This document shows positions 6,393 through 13,870 of a stretch of DNA of 17,962 bases, one piece after another (within the stretch, counting starts at the first letter, position 1; each line of letters opens with the position of its first letter). A model generated the notes under the pieces. It made no database searches and was not told where the DNA came from. It worked only from the letters and a program-made list of their open reading frames with translations. The stretch lies in the NCBI GenBank assembly GCA_051010395.1, contig JBPCVQ010000491.1:1-17962 (forward strand), given 5' to 3'. Origin of the DNA: JANQPX01 sp051010395 (GTDB lineage: Bacteria; Pseudomonadota; Alphaproteobacteria; Geminicoccales; Geminicoccaceae). A program made the translations under genes and the position numbers.

Positions 6393-7157
6393 TCAAGCCC
6401 TCCGGAAGACGACGCCGGCTAGCCAGCCGGCGGCCACGGCGATGACGATCGCCACAATACCATAGAGCGCTGAACGTTGATTAGCGAAGTCAAAGACGTC
6501 AGCCTCCAGCCCTACTTTGCTGATCTGAAGACTGCTCTGCTGCGCGCCGGTCACCTGACCGTCCATGAGCTTCAAGACTTCGATCTGATAGTGGCCAGGC
6601 GGGACGTTGGCTGGAAAACTGAAGGTTGCTCGAAACAGCTTGGAACCAGGAAATGTAACTTTTATTGGAGTTTTTGTGTATAGATCAGCCTTTTGCTTAT
6701 TGCGGACGAGTGCTGCGGCAAAGGCAGCTCGTTCGTCAGCATCATAATCGTCCTGGTTACTCATCTCGAGTGCTAGATAGTCCACACCGAGGCCAAACTG
6801 CTTTCGAACCCGGCTCGAGACGATCTCCTCAAGCGGCCGGGTGGAGGCTATGGCAAAGAAGCTCGGAACATCTTCGAAAGCAACCCGGTCACGATTGACC
6901 CAGATACCTGCGATGCGGGATTTCCGCCTGACCATCTGGCTTTGCCGCGGCCCTTGCATCGTAATGACGATATCGCCGTCAGTCTCTTCGATGGCACCAA
7001 AAACGACGACGTCGCCGCCGACAAAGGCGGTCGTGATGGCGATCAGTCGATCCGAGACGTCGGCGGCAAGACCGTTGGCACGTGCTAGATCGGCGAAAAC
7101 GAGGGTCCGCGCAACCAAGGCCAACGTTATGAAGAGAAGGATGCGACGGCGGCTCAT
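6393..7157 (-). CDS. TIGR02186 / Alph_Pro_TM family membrane-anchored protein
   Basis: The protein has 254 residues from ATG 7157. A TTG at 7163 would overlap the exporter's stop and is possible, but AGGA about nine bases before ATG 7157 favours the latter. It has an N-terminal signal sequence (RRILLFITLALVARTLVFAD), a large beta-rich periplasmic part of about 185 residues (DRLIAITTAFVGGDVVVFGA; DGDIVITMQGP; TFSFPANVPPGHYQIEVLKL), and a C-terminal membrane helix, LYGIVAIVIAVAAGWLAGVVF, ending in Arg-Arg. This is the layout of the alphaproteobacterial TIGR02186 family, which is usually encoded next to TauE/SafE exporters, as here. No catalytic residues are evident. A periplasmic partner or adaptor of the exporter is the best guess. 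Confidence 0.82.
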   Translation of the reverse strand: MSRRRILLFITLALVARTLVFADLARANGLAADVSDRLIAITTAFVGGDVVVFGAIEETDGDIVITMQGPRQSQMVRRKSRIAGIWVNRDRVAFEDVPSFFAIASTRPLEEIVSSRVRKQFGLGVDYLALEMSNQDDYDADERAAFAAALVRNKQKADLYTKTPIKVTFPGSKLFRATFSFPANVPPGHYQIEVLKLMDGQVTGAQQSSLQISKVGLEADVFDFANQRSALYGIVAIVIAVAAGWLAGVVFRRA

Positions 7158-7159
7158 GC

Positions 7160-8074
7160 TCAATGTCCTGACGCACCGAGAGAAAAGAGATCGTCGGGCG
7201 TGGCAATCACGTCGTAGCCAAGCTTCGCGCAGACGACCAGCACGATGAGCGCCAGAAGAATCCTGATCTGCTCGCCGCGCAGTTTCGATCCCACGCTCGT
7301 TCCAATCTGCGCGCCGATCACGCCGCCGACGATCAGCGAAAGGGCCAGAACAATATCGACGGTCTGATTGTTGACCGAGTGCAGGAAAGTGGTTACGGCC
7401 GTCACGAATGCGATCTGGAAGAGTGAGGTACCGACCACGACCTGGGTCGGCATGCCGATAACGTAGATCATCGCCGGGACCATCAAGAAGCCGCCGCCCA
7501 CCCCCATGATCGCCGCCAGGATGCCAACCAGCACGCCCAGGACCAACGGGGTCAGTGCGCTTATATAGAGGCGCGACCGCTGGAAACGCATCTTGAATGG
7601 CAACCCGTGCAGCCAGTGATGACGATGGAGCTTGCCACGGCTGCCTTTGTGCTGGACCTGAAACCAGGCGCGGACCGACTCGATCAACATCAGGCTGCCA
7701 ACGGTGCCGAGAAAAATCAGGTAGGAGAGCGAGATCACCAGGTCGATCTGGCCTAGTTCCCGGAGCTCGCGGAATATCCAGACGCCGAAAGCCGAGCCGA
7801 TGGCACCGCCGATCACCAGCACGATGCCCATCTTGATGTCGACATTGTTACGGCGCATGTGCGCCATGACGCCGGAGCTGGACGATGCGAGGATCTGGCT
7901 GGCCTCGGAGCCGACCGCGACCGCTGGCGGAATGCCGATGAAGATAAGGAGCGGCGTCATCAGGAATCCACCGCCGACGCCAAAAATTCCCGACAGAAAA
8001 CCGACACCGCCACCCATGCCCAGCAACAGGAACAGATTGACCGAAACCTCGGCGATTGGCAGATAGATGTCCAT
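7160..8074 (-). CDS. TauE/SafE-family anion exporter (probable sulfite exporter)
   Basis: The protein has 304 residues and about eight membrane segments. Two copies of the family repeat are clear: LSGIFGVGGGFLMTPLLIF near residue 28 and LAAIMGVGGGFLMVPAMIY near residue 187, the GxGGGxxxxP signature of the TauE/SafE/TSUP fold. A basic cytoplasmic loop (KGSRGKLHRHHWLHGL) divides the two halves. Characterised members export sulfite, sulfoacetate or related C2 sulfur anions. Substrate cannot be read from the sequence, but the divergent SoeABC-like operon and the downstream TIGR02186 partner favour sulfite. It heads a three-gene operon whose next start lies two bases past its stop. A 9-bp inverted repeat lies about 90-130 bp upstream of the start. 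Confidence 0.9.
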   Translation of the reverse strand: MDIYLPIAEVSVNLFLLLGMGGGVGFLSGIFGVGGGFLMTPLLIFIGIPPAVAVGSEASQILASSSSGVMAHMRRNNVDIKMGIVLVIGGAIGSAFGVWIFRELRELGQIDLVISLSYLIFLGTVGSLMLIESVRAWFQVQHKGSRGKLHRHHWLHGLPFKMRFQRSRLYISALTPLVLGVLVGILAAIMGVGGGFLMVPAMIYVIGMPTQVVVGTSLFQIAFVTAVTTFLHSVNNQTVDIVLALSLIVGGVIGAQIGTSVGSKLRGEQIRILLALIVLVVCAKLGYDVIATPDDLFSLGASGH

Positions 8075-8161
8075 CGGGTGCTCGAATTAGGGCAGCAACT
8101 GGCGAGCCGAAATAGCGCGGCCAACATCGCCGCCCGCTCGAACGACGTCAAGGGATGCTCT

Positions 8162-8208
8162 CGCGAAAAGCGAGATTCGGGGCGGCCCTGAACGAAAACC
8201 TTTTCGCG
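8162..8208. promoter_or_regulatory. Spaced 9-bp inverted repeat upstream of the TauE gene
   Basis: CGCGAAAAG (8162-8170) and CTTTTCGCG (8200-8208) are perfect inverted copies with 29 bp between them. Each arm also lies in a smaller dyad: TCTCGC-GAAAA-GCGAGA at 8159-8175 and CGAAAA-CC-TTTTCG at 8193-8206. The block lies between the AhpD-like gene and the exporter. It could be a pair of operator sites for a dimeric regulator, or a terminator-like structure for the upstream gene. Confidence 0.5.
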
Positions 8209-8245
8209 CTCGGGCAAACGTCATCCAAATCGATGAACAGCGCCT

Positions 8246-8662
8246 CTAGCTCTCGCCGTTTTGGCTATGATCGAAGGCCTCATCCACAGGCAGCTGAAGC
8301 GCATTGGCGAGATGGTTGGTGCGGCCGGCGAGCGATACGATGCGCAGGAGTTCAGCGTACATGCCATCGGTCATGCCTTTCGCCCTCGCGGCGGCGGTAT
8401 GCGAGTGGACGCAATAGCTGCAGGCATTGGCGATCGACACCGCCATGTAGATCATTTCCTTGGTCAGTGGGTCCATCTCGCTCGGCGTCGCCATCACGGC
8501 CTTGACCTCGGCCCAGACCTCCTCGAGGAGCGGCGGATCGAAGGCCAGATGAGGCCAGAGATTGTTGATGAAGTCATTGCCGCGGGTTTGCCTGATGTCG
8601 TCGAAGACAGCCTTGACCCTGGGATCGGCCTCCGGATCGATCGGCGGTGTGATGGTGGACAT
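8246..8662 (-). CDS. Carboxymuconolactone decarboxylase / AhpD-like protein
   Basis: The protein has 138 residues. The AhpD redox motif is intact: Cys81 and Cys84 in NACSYCVHSH, with His88 in the expected place. These cysteines in AhpD-like proteins act as a thiol-disulfide pair in peroxidase reduction; other members act on lactones or are uncharacterised. The N-terminal half (DPRVKAVFDDIRQTRG; LWPHLAFDPPLLEEVWAEVK) is typical of the alkylhydroperoxidase-like fold. ATG 8662 is preceded by GGGAG about ten bases upstream. It is 171 bp upstream of the exporter on the same strand and divergent from the molybdoenzyme operon. A role in handling thiol or peroxide stress linked to sulfur metabolism is possible but only inferred. 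Confidence 0.85.
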   Translation of the reverse strand: MSTITPPIDPEADPRVKAVFDDIRQTRGNDFINNLWPHLAFDPPLLEEVWAEVKAVMATPSEMDPLTKEMIYMAVSIANACSYCVHSHTAAARAKGMTDGMYAELLRIVSLAGRTNHLANALQLPVDEAFDHSQNGES

Positions 8663-8756
8663 GTCTCTTTATCTCCCTTGCTTGATCGCCATCAGCGATT
8701 GACCGGGAACGTAGCGGCAAGCCGAGGCAATCATGCGGTCCGATATCTTCGGAACC

Positions 8757-8801
8757 GTGGTCATCAACGATCTCTTGTTAGGGGCGATCCTTGATGACCA
8801 C
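8757..8801. promoter_or_regulatory. 11-bp inverted repeat in the divergent control region
   Basis: GTGGTCATCAA (8757-8767) and TTGATGACCAC (8791-8801) are perfect inverted copies with 23 bp between. They sit between the AhpD-like gene and the molybdoenzyme operon, which are transcribed away from each other. The repeat may be a paired operator or a long hairpin. The surrounding 296 bp (8663-8958) contains no gene I can support. Confidence 0.6.
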
Positions 8802-8845
8802 CAGAAAAAGGGAGCCTCGATAGCCGAAAAATTACGGGCCAGGCT

Positions 8846-8861
8846 GGATTTTTTTGAATCC
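8846..8861. promoter_or_regulatory. Small dyad GGATT-N6-AATCC before the soeA promoter candidate
   Basis: GGATT (8846-8850), TTTTTG, AATCC (8857-8861). The centre is AT-rich, and the dyad lies 15 bp upstream of the -35 candidate at 8876. It has the size of an ArsR-type half-site pair, but it does not match the ATTC-N8-GAAT site I recall for SqrR, and no second copy was found near the regulator gene. Confidence 0.3.
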
Positions 8862-8875
8862 TGTCAGCGCGCCGT

Positions 8876-8903
8876 TTGAACCTTCAGCCGGTCATGCTAT
8901 GAG
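8876..8903 (+). promoter_or_regulatory. Promoter candidate for the molybdoenzyme operon
   Basis: TTGAAC (8876-8881), 16-nt spacer, TATGAG (8898-8903). Each hexamer has four of six consensus bases. The start codon would be about 50 nt downstream of the transcription start. The evidence is weak on its own. Confidence 0.32.
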
Positions 8904-8946
8904 CTAATTGCACGATAGCGACGTCTGACAAAAAATACTGTGAATC

Positions 8947-8951
8947 GGAGG
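8947..8951 (+). promoter_or_regulatory. Shine-Dalgarno GGAGG that supports a CTG start for soeA
   Basis: GGAGG ends seven bases before CTG 8959, which is ideal spacing. Upstream in the same frame there is a TGA at 8941-8943, and downstream no ATG, GTG or TTG occurs before the first Fe-S cysteine codon at 9022. This site therefore decides the start. Confidence 0.7.
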
Positions 8952-8958
8952 CTCCGAG

Positions 8959-11817
8959 CTGCCCAACAGAAAACCCATAGCCACGTCCTTACCGATCGGC
9001 GACGAGGTCAAAACGACAACCTGCTATATGTGTGCTTGTCGTTGCGGCATCAAAGTTCATCTCCAGAACGGCGATATTCGTTACATTGAAGGGAATCGGG
9101 ATCATCCCGTGAACCGAGGCGTTCTCTGCGCCAAGGGTTCGGCCGGGATCATGCAGCATCATGCGCCGGCAAAACTCACCAAGCCTCTGAAACGGGTCGG
9201 CGAACGCGGTTCTGCCACCTTTCAGGAAATCGAGTGGGACGAAGCGCTGGAAACGGCAACGTCGTGGCTCGGCAAAATCAGAAACGACGATCCTCGAAAA
9301 CTAGCTTTCTTCACGGGCCGTGATCAGAGCCAAGCGCTCACGGGTTGGTGGGCCTCGCAGTTCGGTACGCCCAATTATGCTGCCCATGGCGGCTTCTGTT
9401 CGGTCAACATGGCGGCCGGTGGGATCTACACGATCGGCGGCTCCTTTTGGGAGTTCGGCGAGCCGGATTGGGACCGTTGCCGATATTTCATGATGTTCGG
9501 CTGTGCCGAGGATCATGACAGCAATCCGCTGAAACTCGGCCTGTCCAAGCTTAAGGGCAATGGCGCCAAGTTCGTCTCGGTCAATCCGGTGCGCACCGGC
9601 TATTCGGCAATCGCGGATGAGTGGCTGGGCATTCGCCCAGGCACGGACGGACTTCTGATCTTCTCGATCATCCATGAGCTGCTGAGAGCTGGCAAGGTCG
9701 ATATCGACTATCTGATCCGCTACACCAATGCCGGTTGGCTGGTCATTCTTGACGAGGGGCCCGCTAACGGTCTGTTCGTTCGCACCGAAGACGATAAGCC
9801 GATCGTCTGGGACCGTGAGAAGGACCAACCGCGTCCGTTCGACGATCCGGACGCCAAGCCCGCGCTCAAAGACGTCGTGACCCTGGCGAGTGGCCGGAAG
9901 GCTGCGCCGGTCTTCCACCTTCTGGCCGAACGTTATCTGGACGAGGAACACAGCCCGGACCGGGTTGCAGACGAGACCGGTGTTCCGGCCGCAACGATAA
10001 GGCGACTAGCCGCCGAGCTGGCTACGGTTGCATTCGAGCAGGAAGTGGTGATCGATCAGCCCTGGACCGATGCTTACGGCCGACGCCACGAGAAGATGAT
10101 CGGCCGTCCGGTCGGTATCCACGCCATGCGCGGTATCTCCGCCCACGCCAATGGATTCCATACCTGCCGCGCCCTGCACCTCCTGCAAACCCTCCTGGGC
10201 AGCATCGATTGCCCGGGTGGATTTCGGTATAAGGCCCCTTTTCCAAAGCCGATCCCGCCTGCGCCCAAGCCTGCGGGCAAGGCAGACCAGGTGGCGCCAG
10301 GCAAGCCGATGGCCGGCCCACCGCTCGGCTTTCCCTCCGATCCCGAAGATCTTCTGGTCGACGAGGACGGCACCCCTCGTCGCATCGACAAAGCGTTCTC
10401 CTGGGAAGCACCGATTGCAGCACACGGTATGATGCACATGGTGATCACCAACGCCTATAGAGGTGATCCCTACCCGATCGATACGCTTTTCATGTACATG
10501 GCGAACATGGCCTGGAACTCGGCCATGAATACCAGCGACACCATCACCATGCTGACCGAAAAGGATGAGGCGACCGGCGAACATAAGATCCCGCACATCA
10601 TCTATTCGGATGCGTATTTTTCGGAGATGGTCGCCTATGCCGATCTGATACTGCCCGACACCACCTATCTTGAGCGCTGGGACTGTATCTCTGTCCTGGA
10701 CAGGCCGATCAGTTCGGCGGAAGGTCCAGCAGACTCGATCCGCCAGCCAGTCCTCACGCCGGACCGGGACGTACGGCCCTTTCAGGATGTGCTGCTCGAC
10801 CTCGGTGCTCGCCTCGGTCTGCCTGGCATGACGGCTAAAGATGGCAGCCCACGCTATCCCGGCGGCTATTCGGACTACATCGTCAATCATGAACGCAAGC
10901 CCGGTGTCGGCAGCCTGATGGGCTTTCGCGGCCAGGGCGGCGACAAGAAAGGCGTGGGTGAGCCGAACCCCGATCAGCTCGAGCGCTACATCGAGAACGG
11001 TTGTTTTTGGCAGGACGAGATTCCGGAAGAAGCTGCCTTTTTCAAGCATGCCAATCAAGCTTACCTCGATTACGCGACTGACATGGGCTTCATCGATAAG
11101 CCTGAGCCGATCATCATCCAGCTCTATAGCGAAGTTCTTCAAAAGTTCAGACTGGCCGCTGATGGCCACAGCATGCCGCAGCCGCCGGAGATCCATCGTG
11201 AACGTGTCGGCACGTTCTTCGACCCACTGCCGTTCTGGTATCAGCCATTTGAAGATCTGGCTAATGATGACGCCGAATTTCCGATGCACGCGATCACACA
11301 ACGGCCGATGGCGATGTATCATAGCTGGGGCTCGATGAATGCCTGGCTGCGCCAGATCCACGGCAGCAACCGTCTCTATATGAGCCACCGTCGAGGCGCG
11401 GCACTCAAGATCGAAGACGACGGCTGGGTATGGATCACGTCCCGTCACGGCAGGGTCAAGGCGCAGGTGCGCCTCATGGACGGCGTCAATGACGATACGG
11501 TCTGGACCTGGAATGCGATCGGCAAACGCCGGGGAACCTGGAACCTGTCGAAAGACGCACCCGAGTCGCAAAAAGGCTTTCTGCTCAACCATCTGATCGA
11601 CGACCTTCTGCCGGAGCGGGGCAGTGGCTACCGCTATGCTGCGGCCGATCCGGTCACAGGTCAGGCTGCGTGGTACGACCTCCGGGTCCGGGTAGAGCGA
11701 GCCGACTCCAAGGAAGATGCCGTTTCCCTGCCGCAATTTGACAGCCTTTCACCGCCGCAGGGTCAGCGCGACATCGTGGAAAATCTTCGCTACGGCGCCA
11801 AGAAGAGTAAGATATGA
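8959..11817 (+). CDS. soeA: Molybdopterin oxidoreductase catalytic subunit, probable SoeA (sulfite dehydrogenase)
   Basis: The protein has 952 residues from a CTG start. The first ATG (9028) would remove the first of four Fe-S cysteines; from CTG they are Cys22, Cys25, Cys29 and Cys57, the normal C-x2-C-x3-C-x27-C of DMSO-reductase-family enzymes. Cys147 in HGGFCSVNMAAG is the likely molybdenum ligand. Bis-MGD-binding segments follow (FMMFGCAEDHDSNP; FVSVNPVRTGYSAIADEWLG; PGTDGLLIF), and the C-terminal molydopterin dinucleotide-binding domain includes MYHSWGSMNAWLRQIHG. There is no Tat signal, so the enzyme faces the cytoplasm, as reported for SoeABC of Allochromatium and Ruegeria, where sulfite is oxidised to sulfate. 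Its stop overlaps the next start (ATGA). The substrate is inferred; other cytoplasmic sulfur-anion reactions remain possible. Confidence 0.85.
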   Translation: MPNRKPIATSLPIGDEVKTTTCYMCACRCGIKVHLQNGDIRYIEGNRDHPVNRGVLCAKGSAGIMQHHAPAKLTKPLKRVGERGSATFQEIEWDEALETATSWLGKIRNDDPRKLAFFTGRDQSQALTGWWASQFGTPNYAAHGGFCSVNMAAGGIYTIGGSFWEFGEPDWDRCRYFMMFGCAEDHDSNPLKLGLSKLKGNGAKFVSVNPVRTGYSAIADEWLGIRPGTDGLLIFSIIHELLRAGKVDIDYLIRYTNAGWLVILDEGPANGLFVRTEDDKPIVWDREKDQPRPFDDPDAKPALKDVVTLASGRKAAPVFHLLAERYLDEEHSPDRVADETGVPAATIRRLAAELATVAFEQEVVIDQPWTDAYGRRHEKMIGRPVGIHAMRGISAHANGFHTCRALHLLQTLLGSIDCPGGFRYKAPFPKPIPPAPKPAGKADQVAPGKPMAGPPLGFPSDPEDLLVDEDGTPRRIDKAFSWEAPIAAHGMMHMVITNAYRGDPYPIDTLFMYMANMAWNSAMNTSDTITMLTEKDEATGEHKIPHIIYSDAYFSEMVAYADLILPDTTYLERWDCISVLDRPISSAEGPADSIRQPVLTPDRDVRPFQDVLLDLGARLGLPGMTAKDGSPRYPGGYSDYIVNHERKPGVGSLMGFRGQGGDKKGVGEPNPDQLERYIENGCFWQDEIPEEAAFFKHANQAYLDYATDMGFIDKPEPIIIQLYSEVLQKFRLAADGHSMPQPPEIHRERVGTFFDPLPFWYQPFEDLANDDAEFPMHAITQRPMAMYHSWGSMNAWLRQIHGSNRLYMSHRRGAALKIEDDGWVWITSRHGRVKAQVRLMDGVNDDTVWTWNAIGKRRGTWNLSKDAPESQKGFLLNHLIDDLLPERGSGYRYAAADPVTGQAAWYDLRVRVERADSKEDAVSLPQFDSLSPPQGQRDIVENLRYGAKKSKI

Positions 11818-12569
11818 CCAGCCTGCCGAAAGAGCCGCCGGCCAAACGCCTGGGCCTCGTGATCGATCTCGACATCTGCGTTGGCTGCCATGCCTGCGTC
11901 GTCAATTGCAAGGAGTGGAATACCGGAGGTTATCCGGCCCCGCTTAGTGATCAGGAACCCTACGGTGTGTCGGCGCGCGGCGCCTGGCTCAATCGTGTCC
12001 ACTCCTATGAAGTCGAAGATGGTGAAAATGGCCGAACCGTCCATTTTCCCAAATCATGCCTGCATTGCGAAAATGCGCATTGTGTAACCGTCTGCCCGAC
12101 CGGCGCTTCTTACAAGCGGGAAGAAGACGGGATCGTTCTGGTGGACGAAGACAAATGCATCGGCTGCGGGCTTTGCGCCTGGGCCTGCCCTTATGGCGCT
12201 CGCGAACTCGATGGGTCGGAGGGCGTCATGAAGAAATGTACGCTCTGCATCGATCGCATTTACAACGACACACTCTCGCCCCTTGAGCAGGAGCCGGCCT
12301 GCGTCGCGACCTGCCCGGCGCGCGCGCGCCACTTCGGTTACTTCGCCAATCCGCATTCCGCCATTTCGCAACTTGTCGAAAGCCGGGAAGGTTACGATCT
12401 GATGCCCGAGATGGGCTATCGGCCGACCAACAAATATCTTCCCCCCCGATCGGCAAAGATGGTCGACGACAAGATCGGCGCACCACCCGAGCTGACGCCC
12501 AAAGCCGAAGGTGGCTTTTTGGGATGGTTGGACCGTGTGCTCTCGGATATGTCCGAAAGGCCGTCATGA
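11814..12569 (+). CDS. soeB: Four-cluster ferredoxin subunit of the molybdoenzyme, probable SoeB
   Basis: The protein has 251 residues. Sixteen cysteines fall in four groups, enough for four [4Fe-4S] clusters: Cys22/25/28/32 (ICVGCHACVVNCKEWN), Cys82/85/90/94 (CLHCENAHCVTVCPTGA), Cys115/118/121/125 (CIGCGLCAWACPYGA) and Cys142/145/163/167. This is the DmsB/PsrB/NrfC architecture, which wires the molybdenum site to the membrane subunit. No signal peptide is present, as expected for a cytoplasmic complex. It begins within the soeA stop (ATGA) and ends within the soeC start (ATGA), so translation of all three is coupled. The C-terminal 80 residues resemble the usual long tail that docks on the anchor. 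Confidence 0.93.
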   Translation: MTSLPKEPPAKRLGLVIDLDICVGCHACVVNCKEWNTGGYPAPLSDQEPYGVSARGAWLNRVHSYEVEDGENGRTVHFPKSCLHCENAHCVTVCPTGASYKREEDGIVLVDEDKCIGCGLCAWACPYGARELDGSEGVMKKCTLCIDRIYNDTLSPLEQEPACVATCPARARHFGYFANPHSAISQLVESREGYDLMPEMGYRPTNKYLPPRSAKMVDDKIGAPPELTPKAEGGFLGWLDRVLSDMSERPS

Positions 12570-13675
12570 AACCCGCACCATCGATCATCGGTTTCACTAC
12601 CGCCTCCGGCCTTGGCTATGGCATGTTGTTCGTGCTGGCAGCCGGCGCCCTTTTTGGCCTGATCCCTTCCGATCGCTGGCTCGGCATCACCGGCCTCCTT
12701 CTGGCGCTCAGCTCGATTACAGCCGGCCTTTTCGCCTCGACCCTTCATCTCGGCCATCCCGAGAGAGCCTGGCGGGCGATCTCCCAATGGCGGAGTTCGT
12801 GGCTTTCGCGCGAAGGGCTGCTGGCCATCCTTACTTATGTGCCAGCAGTTGTTTTTGCCTATGGCTGGATCATAGATGAGACGGCTTCGGGCCTCTACGG
12901 AGTGATGGCGATCATCGCCGCCGTCGGCGCCGCAGCAACGGTGTATTGCACCGGCATGATCTACGCCTCCTTGCCGCCAATTAAAGCTTGGCATCAGCCA
13001 CTGACAGCACCGATCTACATGGCTCTTGCCTTCATGACCGGCCTCCTCGCTGTTCACCTTCTTCTGATCCTGTTCGGCGTACCGCATCTTCTTGTCGGGC
13101 TGATCACGATGCTTGCCATCGGCTGTGCGTTCATCTTAAAGACCATGTACTGGCGACAAACGTCTGATGATCGGGTCGAAGGGCCGACGGTAGAGAGCGC
13201 CACCGGCCTCAAAACATCCGGTCTGGTGCGTATGCTCGACCCTCCGCATACGCAGACCAATTATCTCATGGACGAGATGGGTTTCCAGATCGGGCGCAAG
13301 CATGCGCGCATGCTGAGGCTGCTCACCTATTTTTTTGGCATGGCGGTGCCGTTGCTTTTGACGCTTGTCACTCTGACAAGAGACAATTGGCTGACAGCTA
13401 TCTTAGCCCTTTTCGCCCTCGCATCGGGAATGGTCGGTATTCTGCTCGAACGCTGGCTGTTTTTCGCAGAAGCGAAACACAGCGTCATGCTCTATTATAG
13501 TGGTCGCCAAGATGTCGTGGGGCAAAAGGCTGTATCTCGGGCAAAGTCGAAAAGCGACGCTGCAACTGCATCGATAGTCAAGCCACAACGCCGGAGAACA
13601 GCACCCACCCGAAGGCGAGCCAACATCAGGGCCAACGGCTCAGAGAGTGATGTGGATCAGCCGGCAAGTATTTGA
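12566..13675 (+). CDS. soeC: DmsC/NrfD-type membrane anchor of the molybdoenzyme, probable SoeC
   Basis: The protein has 369 residues from ATG 12566, which overlaps the soeB stop; a longer frame from GTG-like or ATG codons inside soeB is unnecessary. About eight membrane helices are visible, for example LGYGMLFVLAAGALFGLI, WLGITGLLLALSSITAGLFA, YGVMAIIAAVGAAATVY, LAFMTGLLAVHLLLILFGV and LLTYFFGMAVPLLLTLVTLT. HLGHPERAWRA after helix two is a hallmark of DmsC-family anchors. The subunit would pass electrons to ubiquinone when sulfite is oxidised. The last 50 residues (after about 318) form a Lys/Arg-rich hydrophilic tail (QRRRTAPTRRRANIRANG) that I do not recognise from this family. Confidence 0.9.
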   Translation: MKPAPSIIGFTTASGLGYGMLFVLAAGALFGLIPSDRWLGITGLLLALSSITAGLFASTLHLGHPERAWRAISQWRSSWLSREGLLAILTYVPAVVFAYGWIIDETASGLYGVMAIIAAVGAAATVYCTGMIYASLPPIKAWHQPLTAPIYMALAFMTGLLAVHLLLILFGVPHLLVGLITMLAIGCAFILKTMYWRQTSDDRVEGPTVESATGLKTSGLVRMLDPPHTQTNYLMDEMGFQIGRKHARMLRLLTYFFGMAVPLLLTLVTLTRDNWLTAILALFALASGMVGILLERWLFFAEAKHSVMLYYSGRQDVVGQKAVSRAKSKSDAATASIVKPQRRRTAPTRRRANIRANGSESDVDQPASI

Positions 13676-13841
13676 TGCCTAGCAGGATTCGTCACCGTCG
13701 ATAGAACAGAAGTTCGAGTATGTTTCGCACATAATCGTTTTGTGCACATTGGATCGGGCCCGCTCCACCCAAAGCGGCAGTGGCACCTCTCAAATTGAGA
13801 AATGAAGGCTGTTATCGAAACGCTCGTTGGGAACGATTACA

Positions 13842-13858
13842 TCCCCCGCTAAGGGGGA
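13842..13858. terminator. Hairpin between soeC and the convergent ArsR gene
   Basis: TCCCCC (13842-13847), loop GCTAA, GGGGGA (13853-13858). It lies 167 bp past the soeC stop and 13 bp beyond the ArsR stop on the other strand. A short TTTT occurs about ten bases later on the plus strand. It probably ends one or both converging transcripts. Apart from it, 13676-13870 shows no gene. Confidence 0.55.
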
Positions 13859-13870
13859 GCAATCATTTTC

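Noticed and set aside
5799..6422. A 207-codon plus-strand frame with AGGAGAGG before an internal ATG (5823)
   Set aside because: It is the antisense shadow of the universal stress gene; the sequence is not like any family and crosses into the upstream gene's stop.
8846..8861. GGATT-N6-AATCC as a definite SqrR operator
   Set aside because: It does not fit the ATTC-N8-GAAT pattern I recall for SqrR, and no second copy lies near the ArsR gene; kept only as a weak candidate.
10006..11736. A 576-codon minus-strand frame inside soeA
   Set aside because: Its codons mirror the GC-rich third positions of soeA and the protein shows no motif; soeA has full Mo/Fe-S signatures.
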